DNA of 64,000 bases. Source: DATHBD01 sp035296325 (GTDB lineage Bacteria; Actinomycetota; Actinomycetes; Mycobacteriales; Micromonosporaceae). This document shows, one piece after another, positions 27,601-34,643 of the stretch; position 1 is the first letter of the stretch; every line of letters starts with the position of its first letter. The DNA lies in the NCBI GenBank assembly GCA_035296325.1, contig DATHBD010000014.1, forward strand, positions 1-64,000, written 5' to 3'. The notes under the pieces are model-generated. The model was not told the DNA's origin, did not search any database, and was given only the letters and a program-made list of their open reading frames with translations. Both the position numbers and the translations under genes were made by a program.

Positions 27601-28369
27601 GTTCGCCGCCGGTGGTGCCGGTGATGGTCGCGGTCGGCTTGACCGCGGCGTTCGGCGCGTCGATCGCGACGATCGGGTCCGAACTCTCCGACGCGGTCGA
27701 GCCCTGCGCGTTGGTGGTGAGCACCCGGAACACGTACGACGTGCCAGCCATCAGGCCGGTCACGACACATGGGTCCGCCGCGCCCATGCCGACACAGGTC
27801 GTGTCGACCCAGACGCCGCCGCCCGCCGAACTCTGCACCTTGTAGCCGGTAGCGGCGGCATGGCCGGAGTCGACGGTAGGTGCGGCCCAGTTGACGGAAA
27901 TCGTCCCGGGACCGGTGACCGATACCGCGGGGATGCCCCCGACGTTCGGCGGCGCCAGTGCGATCACGCTGGAGGACGACGTGGACGCCGGACCCGCGGC
28001 GTTCAAGGCGTCCTTGGCGAAGACCCGGAACGCATACGAGCTTCCCGGGGTCAGCCCGGTGACGTCACACGGGCCGGCCGTAGCCGTTACCTCGATGGCG
28101 CAACTACCCGCGGGGACGTCCGCCCACGCGGTTTCCAACGTGTTGTTGGTGTACTGCACGACGTAGTCGGCGACGGCGTCGCCGGCTGCCGGAGCGGTCC
28201 AGTCGACGGTGACGACGCCGGTTCCGGGCGCTACCACCGCCGTGACGGCCGTTGGGGCGTTGGGCGCCGCAAGAGCTGCGGTGGGCGTCAGCAGAACTGC
28301 CGCGGCCGCAGCCGCCAGCATCGCTGACCCTCCACCGCCTAGTCGGCGTACTGACAGAGCTTTGGCCAT
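24608..28369 (-). CDS. secreted multi-fibronectin III protein with FG-GAP-like repeats
   Basis: A 1253-residue exported protein. A signal peptide (basic start, long Ala-rich core, ALAA cleavage near residue 35) is followed by nine fibronectin type III modules of about 104 residues each (roughly 36-970). Then come five FG-GAP/VCBS-like repeats (about 980-1253), each with a D-x-D-G-D-type calcium loop (DFNGDGLDE, DVDGDGRSE) and a [SRT]VW[AV]W[HQER]N strand. Every FN3 module carries a cysteine pair just before the TGL-x-x-G-x-x-Y turn (for example NPCVVTGL), probably a disulfide. No LPXTG or C-terminal membrane anchor is present. A surface adhesin or glycan-binding role is inferred from architecture only. 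AAGGAGATGA precedes the ATG. Confidence 0.9.
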   Translation of the reverse strand: MAKALSVRRLGGGGSAMLAAAAAAVLLTPTAALAAPNAPTAVTAVVAPGTGVVTVDWTAPAAGDAVADYVVQYTNNTLETAWADVPAGSCAIEVTATAGPCDVTGLTPGSSYAFRVFAKDALNAAGPASTSSSSVIALAPPNVGGIPAVSVTGPGTISVNWAAPTVDSGHAAATGYKVQSSAGGGVWVDTTCVGMGAADPCVVTGLMAGTSYVFRVLTTNAQGSTASESSDPIVAIDAPNAAVKPTATITGTTGGELSVSWTAPTATPGNPNGTYAIMKREVGGDEWTEACASVPANPCVVTGLTGGTSYEFVLAATNDAGTTYSATSTPVTAMSLPVTPVVTTTVIGEGTVRVSWPQVGTSAAPATYKVSMSSDGGETYTDVTTGECTAPSTSPCNITGLTVGTDYTFKVTATNTAGTTFGTDEVVTTPEAPGTPTITADGDLKLKVVWEPADPNTAASYKVEITDSTDDDDFAAVSADDEHTTCDGVVNASPCYIAGLEAGKQYRVRIIAVNTAGDSDPSTASAAAYVITGPGQPTDLTAVVAGDEAIKLTWTAPAETPSTPVDYYVVEYSADGGDWIPVGCGVGAQGGTAVACLDAAGNKVGAAAAEDSCINPTGTTCTMTGLDPGVSYEFRVTAVNDTAVGEEPSAVSDAVLAVSTPTIISVTPDDIGSLELVFEGPDAGAADSYRVYVSPTLDGDYVLVDEGTCVEDEDGPVPAGCTVTGLTPGQEYFFGVAGVTDDVESDWSPIMSATAIGNPIAPDKPTLTVTGERDVKIEWGPEPTDANPVDHYLVYATLGDGEPYEITVGECNEPTTTHCTVTGLSKGGYYTFHVKAVNTLAPEGVASAESDPIVVNYVDPDPTEPPADSGTPGKPVASLNDDGSLQVEWDPPADAADLEIEYYMVEVKIDDADWVEVTGDGPCAGPSIPTCTYAEDPADGVYSFRVTAMNGVDFLGETSEASDPITIPGGVVTPTPPTGIASPLDSDEMDELAYVVNGTVWAWHNTDGLTGGNSPYTQNPVAVGTGFEAARTRFANIDGDDKKELIYIAANGDVWAFHNGAASATGRPYGDTGYRIGTHFVDPTSVRFADFNGDGLDEITYIHYDSVWAWQNVGGSTTGSPYTGSKTEVGKFFNPMQLQFADLDGDKRAEIINVAWDKVWAWENTTADDDMSIDSFPYTAAAVEIGRWFIPGHTTFADVDGDGRSEISLVDSVGRVWVWRNVLGAATMPYTEAPILVGTGFVNQSDTMYSSSS

Positions 28370-28669
28370 TTCATCTCCTTGAGAACGGCGTCGAAAGGGC
28401 TCAGCGACGCACAAATCCGAGGCTATGCGTGTGACCTTGGACGCAGACGGCGTTTTCGACTATTGGTGCCTAACGGCTTTAATGGACATGCAACTGGAGT
28501 GGCCAGTGATGCCACTGCGCAAGGAGAGCCCCTTGGAAATGGGGAAATCGCCTATTTACTGACAAACCCATCAGGCGGGTATGGCGGAACGACATCGCCT
28601 AGACCTGTGGTGGGCGTCCAGGACCGGCGGTAAACACCCTGACCAGCGGGTTCGCGCTCGCAGACAGGA

Positions 28670-28699
28670 CGACCCCCGCCGGGGGGATGGCGGGGGTCG
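28670..28699. terminator. 11-bp GC hairpin in the divergent spacer
   Basis: Arms CGACCCCCGCC and GGCGGGGGTCG enclose an eight-base loop. No gene ends here, so it may insulate the two divergent promoters, end an unseen transcript, or be part of a long FN3-gene leader. Confidence 0.6.
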
Positions 28700-28937
28700 C
28701 CTCCAGGCCCGGCTCTGGGGGACTGAGCCGAACCGTCCCAGTGGGCGCGGGGGGATGCGACCACCGGGCGTCTGGAGTGGGGGTACGAGAACGGACAACT
28801 AGCGCGAGACGTCAATCCGTGTCGTAAACATAAGCATGCCCGAACCAACCACTACACGTCGAGTGGCGTGCCGAGATCTCGCCGGGAAATGGCGGCCGGA
28901 AACCCGGCGGCGGGTGGGTTGGCGCGCGCGGAACGGC

Positions 28938-28951
28938 TAGACTGGCCCGCC
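28938..28951 (+). promoter_or_regulatory. -10 element of a probable leaderless HAD transcript
   Basis: TAGACT ends eight bases before the GTG at 28952, the spacing expected when transcription starts at the first base of the start codon. Leaderless genes are common in actinobacteria. No ribosome binding site precedes this GTG. Confidence 0.5.
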
Positions 28952-29761
28952 GTGGGCCATAGCGCCGCATTCTTCGACCTCGACAAGACCGTCATCGCCA
29001 AGTCCAGTGCACTGGCGTTCGGACGGCCGTTCTATCGCGACGGCCTGATCAGCCGGCGGGACGTCTTCAAGGCCGGCTACGCCCAGTTGCTGTTCCGGAT
29101 GGGCGGAGCCGACGAACAGACCATGGCCCGGACCCGCGATTACCTGGCCGAGCTGTGCAAAGGGTGGCAGGTCGAGCAGATCCGCCAGATCGTCGCCGAG
29201 ACGCTGTGCGACCTCATCACGCCATACGTGTACGCCGAGGCGGCCTCGCTCATCGAGGGCCACCAGGCGGCCGGCCGCGATGTCGTGCTGGTCTCCACCT
29301 CCGGCGAGGAGATGGTGCGCCCGATCGGGGCGCTACTCGGGGTGCACGACATCATCGCCACCCGGATGGCCGTCGAGGACGGACGGTTCACCGGCGAGGT
29401 GGACTTCTACGCGGCCGGGCCCAACAAGGCCCTCGCGGTCCGGGAACTGGCCCAGGAGCGCGGGTACGACCTCGCGGAGTGCTACGCGTACTCCGACTCG
29501 ATCAGCGACGCGCCACTGCTCGGCACGGTCGGGCACCCCACCGCCGTCAACCCGGACCGGGGCCTGCGCCGGCTGGCCGTCGAGCGGGGCTGGCCGATGA
29601 TGGAGTTCCGGCACCCCGTCCCGGTGGGCCAGCGCCTGCGCCAGCGCCCGGCCGTTCCGGTCACCGCGGCGGCGATCGGCGTGGGCGTCGGGGTCGCCAT
29701 CGGCATCGCCCTCTACGGCCGGCACCGTCGCGCCGCCCAGCTGGCGGACCTCGCCGCGTAG
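28952..29761 (+). CDS. HAD-IB family phosphatase with C-terminal membrane helix
   Basis: A 269-residue HAD-superfamily hydrolase of subfamily IB, counterpart of Rv3661. Motif I is FFDLDKTVIAKSS with the nucleophile and acid/base aspartates; motif II is LVSTSG; motif III/IV are the lysine in GPNKALAV and the YAYSDSISDAPLL acidic loop. The C-terminus has a hydrophobic helix (VTAAAIGVGVGVAIGIALYG) with a basic tail, so the enzyme is probably membrane-attached. The substrate is unknown; the SerB-like fold suggests a phosphomonoester. GTG at 28952 is chosen over an upstream ATG because a -10 box is correctly placed for a leaderless message. Confidence 0.9.
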   Translation: MGHSAAFFDLDKTVIAKSSALAFGRPFYRDGLISRRDVFKAGYAQLLFRMGGADEQTMARTRDYLAELCKGWQVEQIRQIVAETLCDLITPYVYAEAASLIEGHQAAGRDVVLVSTSGEEMVRPIGALLGVHDIIATRMAVEDGRFTGEVDFYAAGPNKALAVRELAQERGYDLAECYAYSDSISDAPLLGTVGHPTAVNPDRGLRRLAVERGWPMMEFRHPVPVGQRLRQRPAVPVTAAAIGVGVGVAIGIALYGRHRRAAQLADLAA

Positions 29762-29857
29762 GGCGAGGCCTTCAGCATCTTCTACGCCGCGTTCCTGGTC
29801 CCGATCTTCCTGCTCTTCGGCGCAATCCGAAACCGGAAGAGGGCCGTGACCGCCTGA
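29762..29857 (+). pseudogene. possible remnant of a membrane protein C-terminus
   Basis: Directly after the HAD stop, and in the same frame, 31 codons without a start read as a single hydrophobic helix (FYAAFLVPIFLLFGAIRN), then a basic RKRA tail and a TGA stop. This looks like the end of a membrane transport protein whose front has been lost. It could also be a chance reading. No ATG or ribosome binding site is present. Confidence 0.3.
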
Positions 29858-29873
29858 CGCCGCGACACCATGC

Positions 29874-30620
29874 TCACCCCGGCGCGCCGCCGATCTGGTC
29901 GCACACCACGGTCAGCTCGGCGGCGGCACCCTCCATCGCCGCCGCGAAGTGCCGGAGCCACGACCGCACCCCGTCCGGCGTACCGGTGGCGAACGCGCCC
30001 GCCGACCCGACGTACTCCGGCTCCCTGGCGAGGTGACCCACCTCCACCGCGAGCAGCCCGCGCGGGTCCAGCCCGCCGGACATCAGCGCCAGTCGGGCAG
30101 CCCCCCGCGCCACCACGCCGTACGGCCCGGCGAAGGCCCGCAGTGCCAGCAACTCCCCCTCCACGACGGCGGCGACGAGCATCGCCGGCGCCCTCGTCCC
30201 GCCGGTCACCAGCGCGGTGAGGTCCTCGATGCGGGCCGCGACGTCCGGCCCCGGAACCGGACGACCCAGCTCCACCTCGTCGACGACCTCCCGCCCGGCC
30301 AGTACGTGCAGGCGGGCGAGCGCCTGCCGGGGAGCGAGCCGCCAGGTGTCCAGCAGCCCGTCCAGCGCCCCGCCCACCCGGAGACAGCCCTGGACGATCG
30401 GATCGGTGAGCAGGCCTTCGCGCACCTGCTCGAGGTCGTACCGCCGATCCTCCAACGCCGCGCTCGCCGCCGCGCCGCGCAGGCTGACCTCGGCGGCGAC
30501 CCGGCCGCCGGATCGGCGCAGGGCCGGGTGCCGCATCGCCTCGTCGGCCGCCCGGCCGGCCGCCTGGAATGCCTCGGCGACGCCGGCGAGGTCGAGCAGC
30601 GGCGCCAGGGGGTCACTCAC
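29874..30620 (-). CDS. conserved actinobacterial protein of the Rv3662c type
   Basis: A 248-residue cytosolic helical protein, positioned between the HAD phosphatase and acs like Rv3662c in mycobacteria. It begins SDPLAPLLDLAGVAEAFQAAGRAADEAMRHPALRR. The segments EVSLRGAAASAALE and LHVLAGREVVDEVELGRP are distinctive. Some databases label this family oxidoreductase or Fic-like, but I see no Fic H-P-F-x-x-G-N-G or dinucleotide motif, so no function is assigned. Two GTG codons are possible; the second (30620) has AGGAG at a seven-base spacing and is preferred. It is divergent from acs. Confidence 0.75.
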   Translation of the reverse strand: MSDPLAPLLDLAGVAEAFQAAGRAADEAMRHPALRRSGGRVAAEVSLRGAAASAALEDRRYDLEQVREGLLTDPIVQGCLRVGGALDGLLDTWRLAPRQALARLHVLAGREVVDEVELGRPVPGPDVAARIEDLTALVTGGTRAPAMLVAAVVEGELLALRAFAGPYGVVARGAARLALMSGGLDPRGLLAVEVGHLAREPEYVGSAGAFATGTPDGVRSWLRHFAAAMEGAAAELTVVCDQIGGAPG

Positions 30621-30794
30621 GGTCACTCTCCTCAGGGGTTCGGGCCCGATTCTGCGCCACCGCGGCTGCATCTGCGCCGGTCGGCGCGCGGGTCGTGCCG
30701 TTCAGCGTCATGTGATCGTGCCTACGCTCGCCGGGGGAGGGTCGGCCGAACTAGCCTGCACCAAAGAGATCTGCGTCACGGCGAGGAGCCTGCC

Positions 30795-32783
30795 ATGAGC
30801 GACACCTTGGAGAACCTGCTCAGCGAGACCCGGGAGTTCCCGCCGCCGGAGCAGCTGGCCGCCGCGGCGAATGTCGGTGCCGACGCCTACGCGGCGGCGG
30901 AGGCGGACCGACTCGGCTTCTGGGAGCAGCAGGCACGGCGGCTGACCTGGGCGCGGGAATGGGACGAAGTGCTCGACTGGTCCAACCCGCCGTTCGCCAA
31001 GTGGTTCGTCGGCGGGCAGCTCAACGTGGCGTACAACTGCCTGGATCGCCAGATCGACGAGGGCCGCGGCAGCAAGGCGGCCATCTACTGGGAGGGCGAG
31101 CCGGGCGACACCCGCTGCATCACCTACGCCGACCTGCACCGCTCGGTCTGCCAGGCGGCGAACGCGCTCACCGACCTCGGCGTGACCGCCGGCGACCGGG
31201 TCGCCATCTACCTGCCGATGATCCCCGAGGCGGTCGTGGCGATGCTGGCCTGCGCCCGGATCGGCGCCCCGCACAGCGTGGTCTTCGGCGGGTTCTCGGT
31301 CGACGCGCTCTCCGGCCGGATCGAGGACACCGGCGCCAAGGTCGTGATCACCGCCGACGGCGGCTACCGGCGCGGCAACCCGAGCGCGCTCAAGCCCACC
31401 GTCGACGAGTCCGCCGACCGGTGCCCGACCGTGGAGAAGGTGCTCGTCGTCCGGCGTACCGGGCAGGACGTGGCCTGGAAGGACGGCCGTGACCTGTGGT
31501 GGCACGAGGTCGTGGAGACCGCCTCGACCGAGCACGTGGCGCAGCCGTTCGACGCCGAGCACCCGCTCTTCATCCTCTACACCTCGGGCACCACGGCGAA
31601 GCCGAAGGGCATCCTGCACACCAGCGGTGGCTACCTGACCCAGGCCAGCTACACCCACCACGCCGTCTTCGACCACAAGCCGGACACCGACGTCTACTGG
31701 TGCACCGCCGACATCGGCTGGGTCACCGGGCACAGCTACATCGTGTACGGCCCGCTCTCCAACGGCGCCACCCAGGTGATGTACGAGGGGACGCCGGACA
31801 CGCCGCACAAGGGCCGGTTCTGGGAGCTGATCGAGAAGTACAAGGTCAGCATCCTGTACACCGCGCCGACGGCGATCCGCACGTTCATGAAGTGGGGCGA
31901 CGACGTCCCGGCGAAGTTCGATCTGTCGTCGCTGCGCGTGATCGGGTCGGTCGGCGAGCCGATCAACCCCGAGGCGTGGATGTGGTACCGCAAGCACATC
32001 GGCGGCGACCGCTGCCCGGTGGTGGACACCTGGTGGCAGACCGAGACCGGCGCGATGATGATCTCGCCGCTGCCCGGCGTCACCGCGGCGAAGCCCGGCT
32101 CGGCCATGTCCGCGCTGCCCGGCATCGTCTCCGACGTCGTGGACGACCAGGCCAACTCCGTCCCGGACGGTGGCGGTGGTTTCCTGGTCCTGCGTGAGCC
32201 GTGGCCCAGCATGCTGCGCGGCATCTGGGGCGACGACGAGCGGTTCATCGACACGTACTGGTCCCGCTTCGGTGCGGGCGCGCGCAGCGGCGACGAGTGG
32301 ATCTACTTCGCCGGCGACGGTGCGAAGAAGGACGCCGACGGTCACCTGTGGCTGCTCGGCCGCGTCGACGACGTCATGCTCGTCTCCGGCCACAACATCT
32401 CCACCACCGAGGTGGAGTCCGCGCTGGTCTCGCACCCGAAGGTCGCCGAGGCGGCCGTCGTCGGCGCCACCGACCCGACCACGGGGCAGGCGATCGTGGC
32501 CTTCGTGATCGTGCGCGGCAGCGTCCTCTCCGAGGAGGCGGGCGGCGACGCCCTCGCCCAGGAACTGCGCAACCACGTGGCGAAGACACTCGGCGCGATC
32601 TGCAAGCCGCGTCAGATCCTGGTCGTGGCGGAGTTGCCGAAGACGCGCTCAGGCAAGATCATGCGCCGGCTGCTCAAGGACGTCGCGGAGAACCGCTCCC
32701 TGGGCGACGTGACCACGCTGCAGGACTCGTCGGTGATGGAGCTGATCTCTTCGGGCCTCAAGACCGGCAAGGCCGACGACTGA
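30795..32783 (+). CDS. acsA: acetyl-CoA synthetase
   Basis: AcsA activates acetate to acetyl-CoA through acetyl-AMP in the cytosol. The 662-residue protein has the full ANL architecture. The N-terminal ACAS_N segment contains FWEQQARRLTW. The P-loop is YTSGTTAKPKG, the A5-type motif is TWWQTETGAMM, a hinge Asp lies in LLGRVDDVMLVSGHNIS, and the catalytic lysine is in TRSGKIMRRLL near the C-terminus. In other bacteria that lysine is switched off by acetylation. GAGGAG precedes the ATG. A TAGCCT at 30752-30757 may be the -10. The gene stands alone and is divergent from the Rv3662c-like gene. Confidence 0.96.
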   Translation: MSDTLENLLSETREFPPPEQLAAAANVGADAYAAAEADRLGFWEQQARRLTWAREWDEVLDWSNPPFAKWFVGGQLNVAYNCLDRQIDEGRGSKAAIYWEGEPGDTRCITYADLHRSVCQAANALTDLGVTAGDRVAIYLPMIPEAVVAMLACARIGAPHSVVFGGFSVDALSGRIEDTGAKVVITADGGYRRGNPSALKPTVDESADRCPTVEKVLVVRRTGQDVAWKDGRDLWWHEVVETASTEHVAQPFDAEHPLFILYTSGTTAKPKGILHTSGGYLTQASYTHHAVFDHKPDTDVYWCTADIGWVTGHSYIVYGPLSNGATQVMYEGTPDTPHKGRFWELIEKYKVSILYTAPTAIRTFMKWGDDVPAKFDLSSLRVIGSVGEPINPEAWMWYRKHIGGDRCPVVDTWWQTETGAMMISPLPGVTAAKPGSAMSALPGIVSDVVDDQANSVPDGGGGFLVLREPWPSMLRGIWGDDERFIDTYWSRFGAGARSGDEWIYFAGDGAKKDADGHLWLLGRVDDVMLVSGHNISTTEVESALVSHPKVAEAAVVGATDPTTGQAIVAFVIVRGSVLSEEAGGDALAQELRNHVAKTLGAICKPRQILVVAELPKTRSGKIMRRLLKDVAENRSLGDVTTLQDSSVMELISSGLKTGKADD

Positions 32784-33007
32784 GCCGACCCGCCGCGGGC
32801 CCGCGGCGCGCGTCGACCCGCCATCGCGGGGCCGCCGACATGCGAGTGAGACACCTAATAGCGCACGAATTCGGTGGCTAACTCACATGCTGCCGAACAC
32901 CCCGAGGCAGCCCGGGCGTGTCACGCGCTTGCGCGGGCCGGGTGCCGGGTCACGCAGGCCGGCGGTCGCGCAGGCCGGCGGCGGGTCGGCGGACCTGCCT
33001 GGCGTGA

Positions 33008-33778
33008 TCATGGGGCGGGGACCGCGTACACGACGACGTTGTTGTCGTAACTGCCGTTACGGTAGGGGCCGCCGCATGTGATCAACGCGAGTTGGTGCGG
33101 GCCCTCCCGGGTGAAGAGCGCGGCGGGCAGCTTCCGTTTCAGGTAGCTGCGTCGTGCGGTGACCCGGTACCGGTACTCGGCGGTGTCACTGGACACCGTC
33201 ACGATCGCGCCCATCGGTACGGTACTCAGCCGGAACAGCGCCCCCGACCGCTTCTCGTCGTCGACGTGCCCGGCCAGCACGAGTGTGCCGCTCGACGCGC
33301 CGGCCGCGGCACCGCCCACCCACCAGCCGACCCGACGGGCGTCCTCGGGTACCGCCAACGTGCCGGACCGGGCCACCGGCGCATCGACCACCGGCGCGTT
33401 GACCCTGACTGCGGGGATGCCGAGGCGGACCGGCGGAGCGCCCGCCTCGACCGGCTCGGCGGGCGGCGCCACATCCGGCGGCCCACCGGGCGCCGACCCG
33501 GCAAGCGCCGCCGCGTCCGGCGCGGGAGTAGCGGGCGCCGACCCAGGCGGGGTCACAGCGGGCGCCGCACCGGGCGCCGCACCGGACGCCGACCCGACGG
33601 ACGGCGACCCGGCGGACGCCGACCCGGCGGACGCCGACCCGGGCGGCGACGGCGACACGTACAGCGGCCCGGCGTCGGCGGGCCCGGCCACCGGCGCGAA
33701 CAGCACGACCAGGCCGGCGAGGACCGCCGCCGCGCCGGCCACCACCGAGGTGATGGCCGGCCAACGACGAGCGATCAT
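33008..33778 (-). CDS. class F sortase
   Basis: Sortases are extracellular transpeptidases that cleave sorting signals and attach proteins to the cell wall or to each other; class F is largely actinobacterial. The 256-residue protein has one N-terminal membrane helix and a low-complexity Ala/Gly/Pro/Ser linker (about residues 40-115), then the beta-barrel domain. The catalytic His is in LVLAGHVDD, the Cys in ALITCGG and the Arg in GPYRNGSYDNN. Its ATG overlaps the stop of the DUF4142 gene (ATGA), so the two are coupled. No protein in the window carries a clear LPXTG signal. Confidence 0.92.
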   Translation of the reverse strand: MIARRWPAITSVVAGAAAVLAGLVVLFAPVAGPADAGPLYVSPSPPGSASAGSASAGSPSVGSASGAAPGAAPAVTPPGSAPATPAPDAAALAGSAPGGPPDVAPPAEPVEAGAPPVRLGIPAVRVNAPVVDAPVARSGTLAVPEDARRVGWWVGGAAAGASSGTLVLAGHVDDEKRSGALFRLSTVPMGAIVTVSSDTAEYRYRVTARRSYLKRKLPAALFTREGPHQLALITCGGPYRNGSYDNNVVVYAVPAP

Positions 33779-34449
33779 GACCGGGCGAGCTGCAGCCGTC
33801 GACGGCCCACGAAGGCCAGCAGGAAACCGACGCCGAGCAGCAGTGCGGCGACGCCGTACGGCCGCTGCGGTGCGGCCCGACCGCCCGTACCGGTGTCCAC
33901 AGAGGTCGGCACGCCGACCGAGCGGGCAGCGGCGTTGAGCAGGTCATGGTGTGCCGCGATGATCGGCGCCGCAGCCACGGCCACCTGCTTCGCCTGGGGG
34001 TCCGAGCCGTTGGCCTGCTCGGTCTGGCCCAGCCGCATCGCCGCCCGGTGCGCGGCGATCTGCGTGGAGATGTACAGCTGGTCGAACGCCGCCCCGCTGG
34101 CCGCCTGGAGCCGGCGGGCCACCGCCTGCTGGTCGGCGTTCGGCGCGCCGGGCAGGCTCACACCGAGCGCCGTGGCGACCGGCTGCAGGGACTGGTCGAG
34201 CTGCGTGTGGTCAGCGACGAATCGCGCGCCCAGGTCCCGTACCGCCTGGGTGGTGCCTTTCTGCTGCGCCAACTGGCCGGTGGCGATTTCGCTCAGGTTG
34301 CTCTGGTGCGCGGCCTGCAGAAACCGGGTGTCCTGTGCGGACGGAGCGGCCTGCGCGGCCGGGGCGGCGAGCAGTACGGCGCAGAGCGCGGCTGCCCCGC
34401 TGAGCACCGCACCCAGAGCGGCCGAATGTGGCCGGGAAACGACGGACAT
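33775..34449 (-). CDS. DUF4142 protein with C-terminal membrane anchor
   Basis: A 224-residue exported protein. The signal peptide ends near AAPAAQAAPS (about residue 36). A DUF4142 helical-bundle domain follows with FLQAAHQSNLSEIATGQLA, and a second half repeats the pattern at QLYISTQIAAHRAAM. The C-terminus is a hydrophobic helix (YGVAALLLGVGFLLAFVG) and a basic RRR tail, as in cell-wall sorting signals, but no LPXTG precedes it; the segment reads PTSVDTGTGG. Coupling to the sortase gene suggests it could be the sortase substrate or partner. ATG at 34449 follows GAGGAA. Confidence 0.85.
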   Translation of the reverse strand: MSVVSRPHSAALGAVLSGAAALCAVLLAAPAAQAAPSAQDTRFLQAAHQSNLSEIATGQLAQQKGTTQAVRDLGARFVADHTQLDQSLQPVATALGVSLPGAPNADQQAVARRLQAASGAAFDQLYISTQIAAHRAAMRLGQTEQANGSDPQAKQVAVAAAPIIAAHHDLLNAAARSVGVPTSVDTGTGGRAAPQRPYGVAALLLGVGFLLAFVGRRRLQLARS

Positions 34450-34630
34450 TGAGGTTCCTCTCATCGAAGGGGTCCTTGGTCCGGCGGCTACCCGGGCGCT
34501 GTGGAGTCATGCAAATCGACGCAATAGTCCCGAACCCCTAGTGGGAACGATCAAGAGCACAAATCGAACATCGCTTTGCGACACCCGCCGACCACGTACA
34601 GATTTGTCGCGCATGGATGCGGAATATCCC

Positions 34631-34643
34631 TAGGCTGTGCGGC
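34631..34643 (+). promoter_or_regulatory. -10 element of a probable leaderless transcript
   Basis: TAGGCT (34631-34636) ends seven bases before the ATG at 34644, and no ribosome binding site is present. TTGTCG further upstream is spaced by 21 bases and is a weak -35. Confidence 0.45.

Larger units (their letters stand above)
28370..28951. other. divergent intergenic region with long leader
   Basis: About 580 bases separate the FN3 gene and the HAD gene. The part next to the FN3 gene is relatively AT-rich (28440-28560) and presumably holds its promoter and leader. A strong hairpin lies at 28670-28699. Open frames here lack ribosome binding sites and look like chance. Confidence 0.5.

Noticed and set aside
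28381..28470. Possible c-di-GMP-I riboswitch upstream of the FN3 gene (minus strand GGCACC ... ACGCATAGCC)
   Set aside because: The ACGCA-AGCC core has one mismatch to the GEMM-I consensus, but I could not draw the GNRA stem or the second half with tetraloop receptor. A covariance search would decide.
32791..32808. 18-base perfect palindrome CGCCGCGGGCCCGCGGCG after acs
   Set aside because: Probably part of an acs terminator or chance in very GC-rich DNA; too short and loopless to call confidently.
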